This document shows positions 18,221 to 24,812 of a stretch of 64,000 nucleotides of DNA, piece by piece. Every line of letters starts with the position of its first letter. Within the stretch, counting starts at the first letter, position 1. The translations under genes were made by a program, and so were the position numbers. Location: contig NC_009436.1 of assembly GCF_000016325.1 (NCBI RefSeq), positions 2,790,001 through 2,854,000 on the forward strand, written 5' to 3'. Under the pieces are notes generated by a model that saw only the letters and a list, made by a program, of their open reading frames with translations, was not told the DNA's origin and did no database searches. This DNA is from Enterobacter sp. 638. GTDB lineage: Bacteria > Pseudomonadota > Gammaproteobacteria > Enterobacterales > Enterobacteriaceae.

Positions 18221-18285
18221 TGAGCCAGCCGCACGGTAATGCCGACCGAGAGGTAAACGCTACCTAACGGCATTACCCAGGCTCA
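18221..18285 (-). ncRNA. C4-like antisense RNA structure upstream of short ORF
   Basis: A three-part fold: outer stem TGAGCC/GGCTCA, middle 10-bp perfect stem GGTAATGCCG/CGGCATTACC, inner hairpin AGGTA/TACCT. On the minus strand it is followed by CTAAAAGGAAACGCCCATG. The element before the Rha gene has the same layout (GAGCC outer stem, GCCG inner stem, CTAAAAGG before the start). C4-type RNAs of P1 and of prophages repress antirepressor translation through such structures. Assignment is by resemblance. Confidence 0.5.
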
Positions 18286-18384
18286 CTACTGAAAGACTCT
18301 CGTCATTGGGCGCGCGCGAAGCGCATAAAAAAGCCACCAGTAGATACTCGTGACTTTGTTGAAATTATTATTGAAATAACTTTT

Positions 18385-19074
18385 CTACTCTATAAGATTC
18401 GTTTTGGATGTTGTATCTACTAATTCGAAATTACCATTTCCGATTTTCTTATAGAAAAATTTAAGTTCATAACCTACACCAAGGATGCTGTCAAATGTAA
18501 GATGAACTTCAAAATACTCAGGTAACTCTGTATGGAGAACTAAGTTTTCTGGCAATTGAATAGGAGCAATTACAGTTCTAAACTCGTATGAGTCATAAAT
18601 TCCGAATTTAGGATAAAAACAAATTTTAAAATTTCTTGCCTCACGACTATTACTATATACAGACCAGAAATAAGTATATGTTATATTATTATAGTTATGG
18701 AAACCCAACCTAGATGCCATATGGAATTCAGGTTTTGTTTCAGCAGCTTTCAGGCGAAACTGCTCTATGCTTCGCTTAGTCTCATGAGAAAGCTGTTCTT
18801 TCGATATGAGCACCATTTGCTGATATTGCTCAACTGCATTCCTTAACTCTTCAGCTTGAAGATTTAGAGCATAGGTGTTTTGTTGTAATTCCTTCTGCTG
18901 TTGGACATACCCTAATACAAGCCATAAAAAGGCGACCGGGGAAAAGGCACCTGCCAAAAAATCCCCCAATTCATTCCAACTACTCATTACACTCAGACTT
19001 AAATTATCGATTACAAGAAACAATGATAGAAAATAAGAAATTGTTAAGAAAACCCCAAGAAAAAATAGTTTCAT
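18385..19074 (-). CDS. Accessory membrane protein, two TM helices and coiled coil
   Basis: A 229-residue protein. Helix one spans about residues 3 to 24, helix two about 38 to 56, with the conserved-looking NELGDFLAGAFSPVAFLWLV between them. A Gln-rich coiled coil follows (residues 58 to 110), then a beta-rich C-terminal domain. The WNELGDFLAG-type motif recurs in uncharacterised phage and island proteins. The gene is AT-rich compared with neighbours and stands alone, as expected for a lysogeny cargo gene. A role in exclusion or abortive infection is possible but unproven. Confidence 0.7.
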   Translation of the reverse strand: MKLFFLGVFLTISYFLSLFLVIDNLSLSVMSSWNELGDFLAGAFSPVAFLWLVLGYVQQQKELQQNTYALNLQAEELRNAVEQYQQMVLISKEQLSHETKRSIEQFRLKAAETKPEFHMASRLGFHNYNNITYTYFWSVYSNSREARNFKICFYPKFGIYDSYEFRTVIAPIQLPENLVLHTELPEYFEVHLTFDSILGVGYELKFFYKKIGNGNFELVDTTSKTNLIE

Positions 19075-19260
19075 GCTGCATCCTCTCTCTTTTTATGAGC
19101 ATTAAACTATTAATTCGCACTTACCGTCAATTGCATTATTTATGAATCAGTTAGTTGCATCTTGTGAACTAGATCCGTTAAAAGTTTCAATCTTTTGGCT
19201 CGAAGCCATTAACCAGTTAGACAATAGGGTTTTCTCATTTACAATGGTAAATGATGCATT

Positions 19261-19307
19261 TTATCCCCTTGCGAGGATATTTTTAATTTATCCCCGCTAG
19301 GGGATAA
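19261..19307. promoter_or_regulatory. Tandem palindromic operator-like sites
   Basis: A perfect palindrome TTATCCCCGCTAGGGGATAA lies at 19288 to 19307. A degenerate copy, TTATCCCCTTGCGAGGATA, lies 27 bases upstream at 19261. Two related dyads in a 277-base gene-free gap between the membrane protein and Rha genes look like repressor binding sites. The binding protein is unknown. Confidence 0.45.
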
Positions 19308-19351
19308 CCATTATCAAGCCCACCCGAAGATGAGCTTTGTAATGGCCGCTG

Positions 19352-19870
19352 TTAGTTGATGAGCAGATCTGGCTGAGTTACCTGCATGATGTGATCATGC
19401 TCCAATGCCAGCACGCGCTTTTCTTTCTTGCGATCATTCATCAACCGGCTGCCGATCGTTCCCTTCAGCTTTGAGCGAGTCTCTTTGATGGCGTAGCGAT
19501 GCTGCATCTCTTCACCCATAGCCATGCGACGACTGAGTTGATCGGCCATCCAGTTGAATGCCGCAATGTATGTTTCTTTTATGGCAGCAGCAGCTTGCCC
19601 AGTGAATCCCATAATCAGAAACATGCAGCCATCTCGTGTGATATTCACCATTGGCTGTACATCGCCATTTTTATCAATGAAATCAGTGGGCTTAAAATTC
19701 AGCCGCTTAAAATCATCTGAGCATTGCAGATTCCTAATGGCTTGAAGCACGTTCTTATGCTTCTTCCCAAAATAGTCTGCAACCCTTACGGATGTTGTAA
19801 CCAACTCCCCGCTGGTCACGGTCACCATTTCACGGAAGTCGAAGGCAGGAATAACTGACGGATTATTCAT
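19352..19870 (-). CDS. Rha family phage regulatory protein (antirepressor type)
   Basis: A 172-residue protein with the pRha domain: LVTTSVRVADYFGKKHKNVL, the TDFIDKNGDVQPMVNITRDG core and FTGQAAAAIKETYIAAFNWM. Rha proteins interfere with growth of some phages and resemble N-terminal domains of antirepressors. The ATG at 19870 is chosen because a C4-like RNA and AAAAGGT lie just upstream; the ORF extends further but through the RNA. The C-terminal part is basic and coiled. Confidence 0.85.
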   Translation of the reverse strand: MNNPSVIPAFDFREMVTVTSGELVTTSVRVADYFGKKHKNVLQAIRNLQCSDDFKRLNFKPTDFIDKNGDVQPMVNITRDGCMFLIMGFTGQAAAAIKETYIAAFNWMADQLSRRMAMGEEMQHRYAIKETRSKLKGTIGSRLMNDRKKEKRVLALEHDHIMQVTQPDLLIN

Positions 19871-19887
19871 AGCGTCTTTACCTTTTA

Positions 19888-19967
19888 GAAAGATGAGCCT
19901 GTTCGCACAGAAAAGCCGCCCCGAGATGGTCGCCACCATATACGGCAGTTCTCAGGCTCAGCTTTCT
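19888..19967 (-). ncRNA. C4 antisense RNA upstream of Rha gene
   Basis: On the minus strand the outer stem is TGAGCCTG/CAGGCTCA, extended past one mismatch by AGAAAG/CTTTCT. Inside are GCCG/CGGC and a hairpin ATGGT-CGCC-ACCAT, giving a branched fold. It ends 17 bases before the Rha start. This matches the size, shape and location of C4 RNAs, which are processed from the leader and pair near the ribosome site to block the antirepressor message. Confidence 0.65.
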
Positions 19968-20055
19968 GAAAGGCTCGGGATAGTTATGCGCTGCGACACG
20001 CAGTGTTAAAAATTGGGTGGAGGAATTACAGAAAATTCGCCAGAGGGAACAAAAT

Positions 20056-20085
20056 AAAAAAGCCCCGCTATTGCGAGGCTCTGGT
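20056..20085 (-). terminator. Terminator between lysis cassette and Rha leader
   Basis: Minus strand: AGCCTCGC-AATA-GCGGGGCT followed by TTTTTTATTTT. It would stop leftward transcripts from the lysis genes before the C4/Rha region, together with the stronger hairpin at 20146 to 20173. Confidence 0.7.
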
Positions 20086-20145
20086 TTCTTTGCCAACAAT
20101 CGGCTACTGCGGTATGTCCGCTCTAAACATCATGGTTAATTTGTT

Positions 20146-20173
20146 AAAAAAAAAGCCGCTCGGACAGAGCGGC
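20146..20173 (-). terminator. Strong terminator downstream of lysis genes
   Basis: Minus strand: GCCGCTC and GAGCGGC arms, loop TGTCC, then a run of about nine T. It is the strongest minus-strand terminator signal between Rz and the Rha leader. Confidence 0.8.
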
Positions 20174-20241
20174 AAAACAATTACCAGGGAATAAGATGAA
20201 GTATAGATATCAGAACTATAGCTGGCTAATTGTTTAGCATA

Positions 20242-20375
20242 TTAAACTAAGATAATTCCGAGAGTATATATCGGAGATTATTAGCAGACTCACTGTCGTA
20301 ACGAAATGTGCATTTTATTCAGCAATTGCAACCCTCAGGAGAAGATCGGATTTCCCTCTCCTGAGGGATTTTTTA
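20242..20375 (+). ncRNA. Candidate small RNA opposing the lysis operon
   Basis: A plus-strand terminator (CCTCAGGAGA/TCTCCTGAGG, then ATTTTTTATC) lies at 20333 to 20375 with no plus-strand gene before it. Upstream is a possible promoter, TTAAAC at 20242 and TATATA at 20265 with a 17-base spacer. Together they would give an RNA of about 100 bases, ending a few bases inside the 3' end of the Rz gene on the opposite strand. Small RNAs near prophage lysis genes are known, but this one is predicted only. Confidence 0.35.
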
Positions 20376-20834
20376 TCTCAAACACTGCTCACGCACATAA
20401 GACTGCAGTCCCGTCAGTTGCTTGGTGACGGTTTCAATTCGCTCTCTGAGGGTGAAATAATCCCGTTCAGCGGAGTCAGTAAGTCGGGGGCTTGTTGCAT
20501 CATCCAAGCCGGTGGCACTGGCCGTTCTGTTTGTTGCGCATCTGGCGTTGACGCGCAACCCACACTTACCAGAGCTAACGCAACGCTGCAGATCATAAAG
20601 CTGCTTTTTCGCATCAGCTAAGTCCTTTGTGTATTTGGCATCCAGCGCGGCAACATCGCGCTGCCGGGTTGTCATATCAGTGATGGTGGCGTTTGCCAGA
20701 TTCAGCGCCGTAGTTTTCTGATCGCGTTGCTTCTTGTATTCGGTGGCGTTGCCGCGGTAGTGGTTAATCGCCCATGTCATCGATATCAGCAGGCAAATGA
20801 CAACAGCGCAGATGATTGCAGTAAGGCGGCTCAT
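20373..20834 (-). CDS. Rz inner-membrane spanin
   Basis: A 153-residue i-spanin: short cytoplasmic start, one transmembrane helix at about residues 5 to 23 ([20 protein letters not shown]), then a periplasmic coiled coil. It pairs with the lipoprotein Rz1, encoded in a shifted frame inside this gene, to fuse the inner and outer membranes in the last step of lysis. Its start overlaps the endolysin stop by four bases. Confidence 0.9.
   Translation of the reverse strand: MSRLTAIICAVVICLLISMTWAINHYRGNATEYKKQRDQKTTALNLANATITDMTTRQRDVAALDAKYTKDLADAKKQLYDLQRCVSSGKCGLRVNARCATNRTASATGLDDATSPRLTDSAERDYFTLRERIETVTKQLTGLQSYVREQCLR
20414..20614 (-). CDS. Rz1 outer-membrane spanin lipoprotein, nested in Rz
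   Basis: A 66-residue lipoprotein read in another frame wholly inside Rz. The signal [20 protein letters not shown] ends in a lipobox, and the mature chain is Pro-rich ([15 protein letters not shown]), as usual for o-spanins. Nesting inside Rz is the classic lambdoid arrangement and confirms the lysis cassette. Confidence 0.88.
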   Translation of the reverse strand: MRKSSFMICSVALALVSVGCASTPDAQQTERPVPPAWMMQQAPDLLTPLNGIISPSESELKPSPSN

Positions 20835-21367
20835 TTATCCAGCTCCCAGCACGTCAGTGCGCTTTCCTGGTCACGGCGTTCGACCTGACCATAACAGCCG
20901 TTCTTCTGGCCTTTGGTCAGTCGGCAGTCTCGGCCACCATCTTTAATCCACCAGCGAATTGCTTCGCATGCGCCTTCACGGTCGCCAGCGTTAATGCGCT
21001 GATAGAACGTCGACGGGTAGCATTTACCGGGGCCGATGTTGTAAGGACAAAACGATGCGATGCCAACTTTCTGCGGTTCAGTGAGCGGCACTTTGATATT
21101 TCGGTCCACCCATGCAAGCGCCTTGTCGCGCTCGATGGCATTCACTTTCTTGCACTGCGCCTCAGTAGCTCGCTGGCCTTTGATGACCGACTTGCCATCA
21201 ATGACAGTCACACCGTGGCACAATGACCAGACACCGCCAGGATCGACGACAGCAACGAGCGCATTACCTTCTTTCTCACTAATGAACTGATCAAACAAAA
21301 TCGGCGCTGATGCACCAGCAGCAACCAGGGAGATCATTGCAGCGCTAAGCTTCGCTCTGTTTCCCAT
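20831..21367 (-). CDS. SAR endolysin (YdfQ-like lysozyme, GH24)
   Basis: A 178-residue phage lysozyme close in sequence to YdfQ of the E. coli Qin prophage. The N-terminal Ala/Ser/Gly-rich segment (about residues 7 to 29) is a signal-arrest-release domain that tethers the inactive enzyme until the pinholin depolarises the membrane. The catalytic pattern E33, eight residues, D42, five residues would put Thr at 48, but here it is Ser (GGVWSLC). The ATG at 21367 overlaps the holin stop; the extra GTG at 21370 is not preferred. Confidence 0.9.
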   Translation of the reverse strand: MGNRAKLSAAMISLVAAGASAPILFDQFISEKEGNALVAVVDPGGVWSLCHGVTVIDGKSVIKGQRATEAQCKKVNAIERDKALAWVDRNIKVPLTEPQKVGIASFCPYNIGPGKCYPSTFYQRINAGDREGACEAIRWWIKDGGRDCRLTKGQKNGCYGQVERRDQESALTCWELDK

Positions 21368-21582
21368 CACTCACCTCGCGCAGCTTTACGCCGATCTTCT
21401 TTGATTTTGAAATAAAGATTTGTCAGGTACGTAAGCAAGCCGAAAAGCAGGCTTCCCAACACACCAATTGCCGCCCATTGAGATGGACTGACTTTATCTA
21501 GCACCTGGAACATCCAGAACCCGGCGTTTCCTGCAGATGCGCCATAGGCAATGCCTGTCGTTAGTTTGTCCATTCGGTACAT
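21367..21582 (-). CDS. Pinholin (phage 21 S family)
   Basis: A 71-residue class II holin. It matches S21 pinholins closely in layout: MYRMDK with two start codons three residues apart (full and 68-residue forms), a first helix with small residues ([16 protein letters not shown]), and a second helix ([23 protein letters not shown]) followed by a charged tail. The longer form would act as antiholin. It pairs with the SAR endolysin just downstream, with overlapping stop and start. Confidence 0.92.
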   Translation of the reverse strand: MYRMDKLTTGIAYGASAGNAGFWMFQVLDKVSPSQWAAIGVLGSLLFGLLTYLTNLYFKIKEDRRKAARGE

Positions 21583-21706
21583 GCTCTCACCTCGCTAAGT
21601 TGCGGGTGCTATGTGTTTTTGGGGAAAGCGCCAGCACATGCCACGGCACGTTATCTATGGATGAAAGTGATTGCTGGATGGATGGCGCTAAATCTGATGA
21701 ACAAAA

Positions 21707-21750
21707 CACAACATAAATGTTGTGCTTTTAATCTTCTGTGTTATTATAAT
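21707..21750 (+). promoter_or_regulatory. hicAB promoter with overlapping palindrome
   Basis: A near-perfect dyad CACAACAT-AA-ATGTTGTG at 21707 to 21724 overlaps the expected -35 region, and TATAAT lies at 21745 to 21750, 28 bases before the hicA GTG. HicB proteins with DNA-binding C-termini repress their own promoters, so this is the likely HicB operator. Confidence 0.65.
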
Positions 21751-21777
21751 TACATCAACAACAAACAGGAGGATTCA

Positions 21778-21960
21778 GTGAAATACAGCGAGTTCCTTCG
21801 CTGGTTAAAGTCCCAAGGAGTCACGATTGAAAATGCCAGAGGTGGTGGTAGCCACCGGAAAGCAACAATCAACGGAAGGAAATCAATATTCCCCTTCCAC
21901 GGCTCAAAGGAGATACCAGAGGGAACAAGAAAATCGATAATCAAGGATCTGGGGCTTTAG
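21778..21960 (+). CDS. hicA: HicA mRNA interferase toxin
   Basis: A 60-residue toxin with the double-stranded RNA-binding-like HicA fold. It starts at GTG with AGGAGG just upstream (VKYSEFLRWLKSQGVTIENA) and keeps the catalytic His in ARGGGSHRKAT. HicA cleaves mRNA and slows growth unless bound by HicB, encoded 48 bases downstream. It runs against the flanking lysis and late genes, so the module is an independent insertion that may stabilise the prophage. Confidence 0.9.
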   Translation: MKYSEFLRWLKSQGVTIENARGGGSHRKATINGRKSIFPFHGSKEIPEGTRKSIIKDLGL

Positions 21961-22008
21961 GCCCCACCCTTTTCGACACTGAGTCCTATTAACGAAAAGA
22001 GGTTTTAT

Positions 22009-22440
22009 ATGTTCAGATATTCCGCATCAGTTTCTTTTGACAACGATGCAGGTCAGTACGAGATTAGTTTTCGAGACTTCGAGAACCTGCATTCTGTTGC
22101 ATTCAACGAAGACGATATCGAGCTCGAAGCGCGAGACGCTTTAACAGCAATGGTTGGCGAACTGATTGATTCGCGCATACCAATACCAGAACCAACGACA
22201 GCTCAGGAGGGTGAGATTGTTATTCACCTTCCCGTTCTGACATGTCTCAAAGCAGCTCTTCACAATGCGATGATCAGCACCGGTACGCGTAAGGCAGATT
22301 TGGCAAGAAAGCTTAATCAGAAAGGCCCGCAAATTGACCGCTTGTTGGATGTTAGCCACGCATCAAAAGTCGAGACGCTGGAGCAAGCCTTATATCTCCT
22401 GGGATATGAGGTTTCAGTGTCTGTTGTGAGAGTTAATTAA
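22009..22440 (+). CDS. hicB: HicB antitoxin
   Basis: A 143-residue antitoxin. The N-terminal part (FRYSASVSFDNDAGQYEISF) is the degenerate RNase H-like HicB domain that blocks HicA. The C-terminal part (TGTRKADLARKLNQKGPQID) is a helix-turn-helix for binding its own promoter. GAGG-type ribosome site precedes the ATG. Toxin-first order is typical of hicAB. Confidence 0.9.
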   Translation: MFRYSASVSFDNDAGQYEISFRDFENLHSVAFNEDDIELEARDALTAMVGELIDSRIPIPEPTTAQEGEIVIHLPVLTCLKAALHNAMISTGTRKADLARKLNQKGPQIDRLLDVSHASKVETLEQALYLLGYEVSVSVVRVN

Positions 22441-22565
22441 ATCACATAGACACAGAGCCGTTGACGGATCAGCGGCTCAAATACACCGCCAACTTACCCG
22501 GTGCCAGTAACAGGATCGGACATTTAGCCCCCTCTTATTGCTGTTAGTCCTCTCAGAATGAGGGG

Positions 22566-22590
22566 AAAAAAAATGCCGCCCGAAGGCAGC
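22566..22590 (-). terminator. Terminator downstream of the TPR/HEPN operon
   Basis: Minus strand: GCTGCC-TTCG-GGCGGC followed by A and eight T. A weaker hairpin TGCCA-AGA-TGGCA with seven T lies closer to the gene, near 22665 to 22682. Both would end transcripts of the 22698 to 23860 operon. Confidence 0.8.
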
Positions 22591-22697
22591 CTGTTAAAGT
22601 TCTTTAAATCAATCCAAATTCAGTGGTTGCTAATCAATGTGATATCACTGAATTTTCGGATACAAAAAAATGCCATCTTGGCAGGTTTAAAATTTAA

Positions 22698-23096
22698 TTA
22701 GTCTAGAGATGGCGGGTATACGGCTTCGTAAGTAACTTTAATTTGATTCATTGCTTCTTTAGCTGTATTAAGCGCTGATTCAGCATCTGACTTGAACATG
22801 TCACGAGTGAGTTTATAGTCAGCCCATTTGCGTTGAACATGCAGACCATGAAGAAACGCTCCAATCCGCCTAAGCTCAGCTTTATCGAAAGGTTCCTTTT
22901 TGGCCCTAGACTCACTCATCAGGTACTTACGAACCTCTTCATGTGAGTCTGTGACATAACAGTGTTCTAGTTTACTACAAATTTCATGGTAAACGCCGTA
23001 ATAGGCTCGCCCCACTGTGTTTCTAAAACCAATTTCGTCATCGAAATCGAGACACTTTTCAGCGAAGTTAATAAAATCATGCCCACCGACACTCAT
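22698..23096 (-). CDS. HEPN-like protein, candidate RNase effector
   Basis: A 132-residue, mainly helical protein. The segment FRNTVGRAYYGVYHEICSKL matches the SRAYYAxFH-type signature of HEPN domains, with R30 and H37 in the R-x(4-6)-H spacing of HEPN ribonucleases. The C-terminal half is helical and charged. Its ATG overlaps the stop of the upstream TPR-like gene (ATGA), so the two are co-translated. HEPN proteins in two-gene operons are often toxins or defence effectors. RNase activity here is inferred from the motif alone. Confidence 0.6.
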   Translation of the reverse strand: MSVGGHDFINFAEKCLDFDDEIGFRNTVGRAYYGVYHEICSKLEHCYVTDSHEEVRKYLMSESRAKKEPFDKAELRRIGAFLHGLHVQRKWADYKLTRDMFKSDAESALNTAKEAMNQIKVTYEAVYPPSLD

Positions 23097-23860
23097 AGCT
23101 CCATTCCTTTCGACTGTGTGCTCTTAAACCAAGAGGTAAACGGACGATCTATGTAAGCATCCTCAGTAAGCAAATTTATCAGCTCAATGTTGATAGTAGT
23201 GAGCGTTTTAGCATCATCTGTCTCAGCAAAAAGGATTATAGCGTTATCATAGCCACCGCTGAGGAAGTACTCGACGCCAACACAATTCACGCCATGATTG
23301 TTTGCAATTTTCTCGGCAGAATCACATAGACGCTCAATCTCAGATGAGGTTAATTTTGTTGCTTCCTTGAAGCTCGAAATTGTCTCAACCATATCTGCTC
23401 CTTCCCGTTCAATTTTTTCACGTTCCTCGCCATCAAGTAACGCTTTCATCATAACGGTGTACTTTTTCACCAACCTTTCACTACCCATGCAGCAAGCTGC
23501 AGCTCTTGCTTGCTTTCTGATTCGTTGTGTGCAAAACACCTCTACAAGACGAAACACTTCTTGTTTATGAAACAGGTTATGGGCTGATCCACTCAAATAG
23601 CCTAAATAGTTCCCAGCAACAATTGCAGAATTTTCCCCTGAAACAGCTATTGCCTCGTTAAACCACCGAACTGCGTCATCATGTCTATCGAGCGCCACCA
23701 TGAGCCATGCCGTCAGATACGAGCGCGAGTCGTTAGGTAAGGCACTGATATCTCGCTTGATATCAGATAACTCAGGCTCCTTGAGAGGAGTACGCGATTC
23801 TATATAAGATAGCAGTGTATCAACCAACTCTTGGTGCTTAGTCTGAGTTTGAGCCTGCAT
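23093..23860 (-). CDS. TPR-like helical protein, partner of HEPN gene
   Basis: A 255-residue protein with helical repeats resembling tetratricopeptides (residues 45 to 110: SRSYLTAWLMVALDRHDDAV, then WFNEAIAVSG). The C-terminal region contains a charged helix and NIELINLLTEDAYIDRPF. I know no named family. It precedes and overlaps the HEPN-like gene, so it is probably the sensor or antitoxin partner. The operon lies between the Q-like gene and hicAB, a usual cargo spot in lambdoid phages. Confidence 0.6.
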   Translation of the reverse strand: MQAQTQTKHQELVDTLLSYIESRTPLKEPELSDIKRDISALPNDSRSYLTAWLMVALDRHDDAVRWFNEAIAVSGENSAIVAGNYLGYLSGSAHNLFHKQEVFRLVEVFCTQRIRKQARAAACCMGSERLVKKYTVMMKALLDGEEREKIEREGADMVETISSFKEATKLTSSEIERLCDSAEKIANNHGVNCVGVEYFLSGGYDNAIILFAETDDAKTLTTINIELINLLTEDAYIDRPFTSWFKSTQSKGMEL

Positions 23861-24221
23861 TTATGAATTTACTCTTTGAAATTGATGCGTTTTTATTTTT
23901 TTAATTGTAATTCACATCTGTGAATCTGAGCGGATGATTCTAACAGTTAACAGCTTGTTGTCACGGGAAACCAAGAAAAAATTGTAAAAAGTGTAGTCGT
24001 TAAATAGGTCTTTACACCTACTTATAATAACGGAGCCGCTATGCACATTTTCATTCTTTACTGCCTCCATAGCTGCGGAACAAAAGTCATGGTGGCATGT
24101 GCTTGATTGAGGTTGAGGAGATCCATTCAAACCAATATCGTAATGAGAAAACCCGCACTGATGGCGGGTTTCTTTTTGTTCTGATGCTCAGTTCGCTTTA
24201 ACGTCCCGAGCCTACCACAAT
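23861..24221. other. Region between Q-like gene and TPR/HEPN operon
   Basis: A hairpin AAACCCGC-ACTGATG-GCGGGTTT at 24149 to 24171 is followed on the plus strand by CTTTTT; on the minus strand the T-run is weaker (TTTTCTC). Placed just after the Q-like gene, it could be the late-promoter terminator on which Q-type proteins act. A weak minus-strand ORF of up to 72 codons (23912 to 24130, TTG start) is listed separately. The 50 bases before the TPR gene are very AT-rich and probably hold its promoter. Confidence 0.5.
23912..24130 (-). CDS. Possible small protein, 52 to 72 aa
   Basis: An open frame ending FYNFFLVSRDNKLLTVRIIR plus five residues. The full ORF needs a TTG start; an internal ATG at 24070 would give 52 residues (MEAVKNENVHSGSVIISRCK at its start). 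No good ribosome site is visible. The composition is protein-like, but I do not recognise it, and it may be chance or the remnant of a leader ORF. Confidence 0.3.
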   Translation of the reverse strand: MNGSPQPQSSTCHHDFCSAAMEAVKNENVHSGSVIISRCKDLFNDYTFYNFFLVSRDNKLLTVRIIRSDSQM

Positions 24222-24800
24222 TTAAGCACTTTGTTGCTCACTTGGCAACTTAAATCTGTCGCTATTTGTGCCGAACGCATCACAAATTGGCACGTACAGG
24301 ATCGATTCTGCCAGACTTAACCAGGTATCTATGCGACGACGACAAGTGATTATTGTCCAGTCAGGGTGTTTGGCCTGAAGTTCATTAGCCATCTGGAGTT
24401 TGCTCTTGCGCAGGCGGTGACGATCAACAATCACGCCATAGAGAGAGCGGTAATCATCATTCATCAGCACTGAGGCAATGACGCCATCAATTTTCAGTCC
24501 TTCATCGTCAGAGCAGAACGCCAAGCCGCTTTTATTTTTACTGTTGAGGATCTCATTGAAGAACGCTTCCAGCTCAGGTTTCTTGATACCAGCTTTCTTC
24601 ATACGGCGCAGCGCTTCATTGATCGCCGTCTTGGTGATTTTCCCGGATGCAAGGAGCGTGTTGAACATGTTCCCGCCAGAACCACCGCCGATGTATGACC
24701 AGCGGCCCCACATGCGCAATTTGCCCTGAATCCAGATGCTTTCAAGTGTACGAAGGCGAACCAATTCGCCGGATTTGCCAACTTCAGAAGGGTTAATCAT
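24222..24800 (-). CDS. DUF1133 protein, Q-like late antiterminator candidate
   Basis: A 192-residue DUF1133 protein: SIWIQGKLRMWGRWSYIGGG near residues 21 to 40 and the WLSLAESILYVPICDAFG end are typical. DUF1133 genes take the place of Q at the end of lambdoid early operons and are annotated as late antitermination regulators. Next to it lie a terminator-like hairpin and the lysis and late genes in the same direction, which need readthrough of at least five terminators. The function is by position and family. Confidence 0.8.
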   Translation of the reverse strand: MINPSEVGKSGELVRLRTLESIWIQGKLRMWGRWSYIGGGSGGNMFNTLLASGKITKTAINEALRRMKKAGIKKPELEAFFNEILNSKNKSGLAFCSDDEGLKIDGVIASVLMNDDYRSLYGVIVDRHRLRKSKLQMANELQAKHPDWTIITCRRRIDTWLSLAESILYVPICDAFGTNSDRFKLPSEQQSA

Positions 24801-24812
24801 TATGCGTCTCCA

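Larger units (their letters stand above)
17982..18384. other. 403-base stretch holding a C4-like RNA fold and a short ORF
   Basis: No conventional gene. It contains the structured element at 18221 to 18285, a short ORF at 18130 to 18201, and a hairpin with six T on the minus strand near 18332 to 18357 that may end the membrane protein transcript. The remainder, about 17982 to 18065, shows nothing I can identify. Confidence 0.6.
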
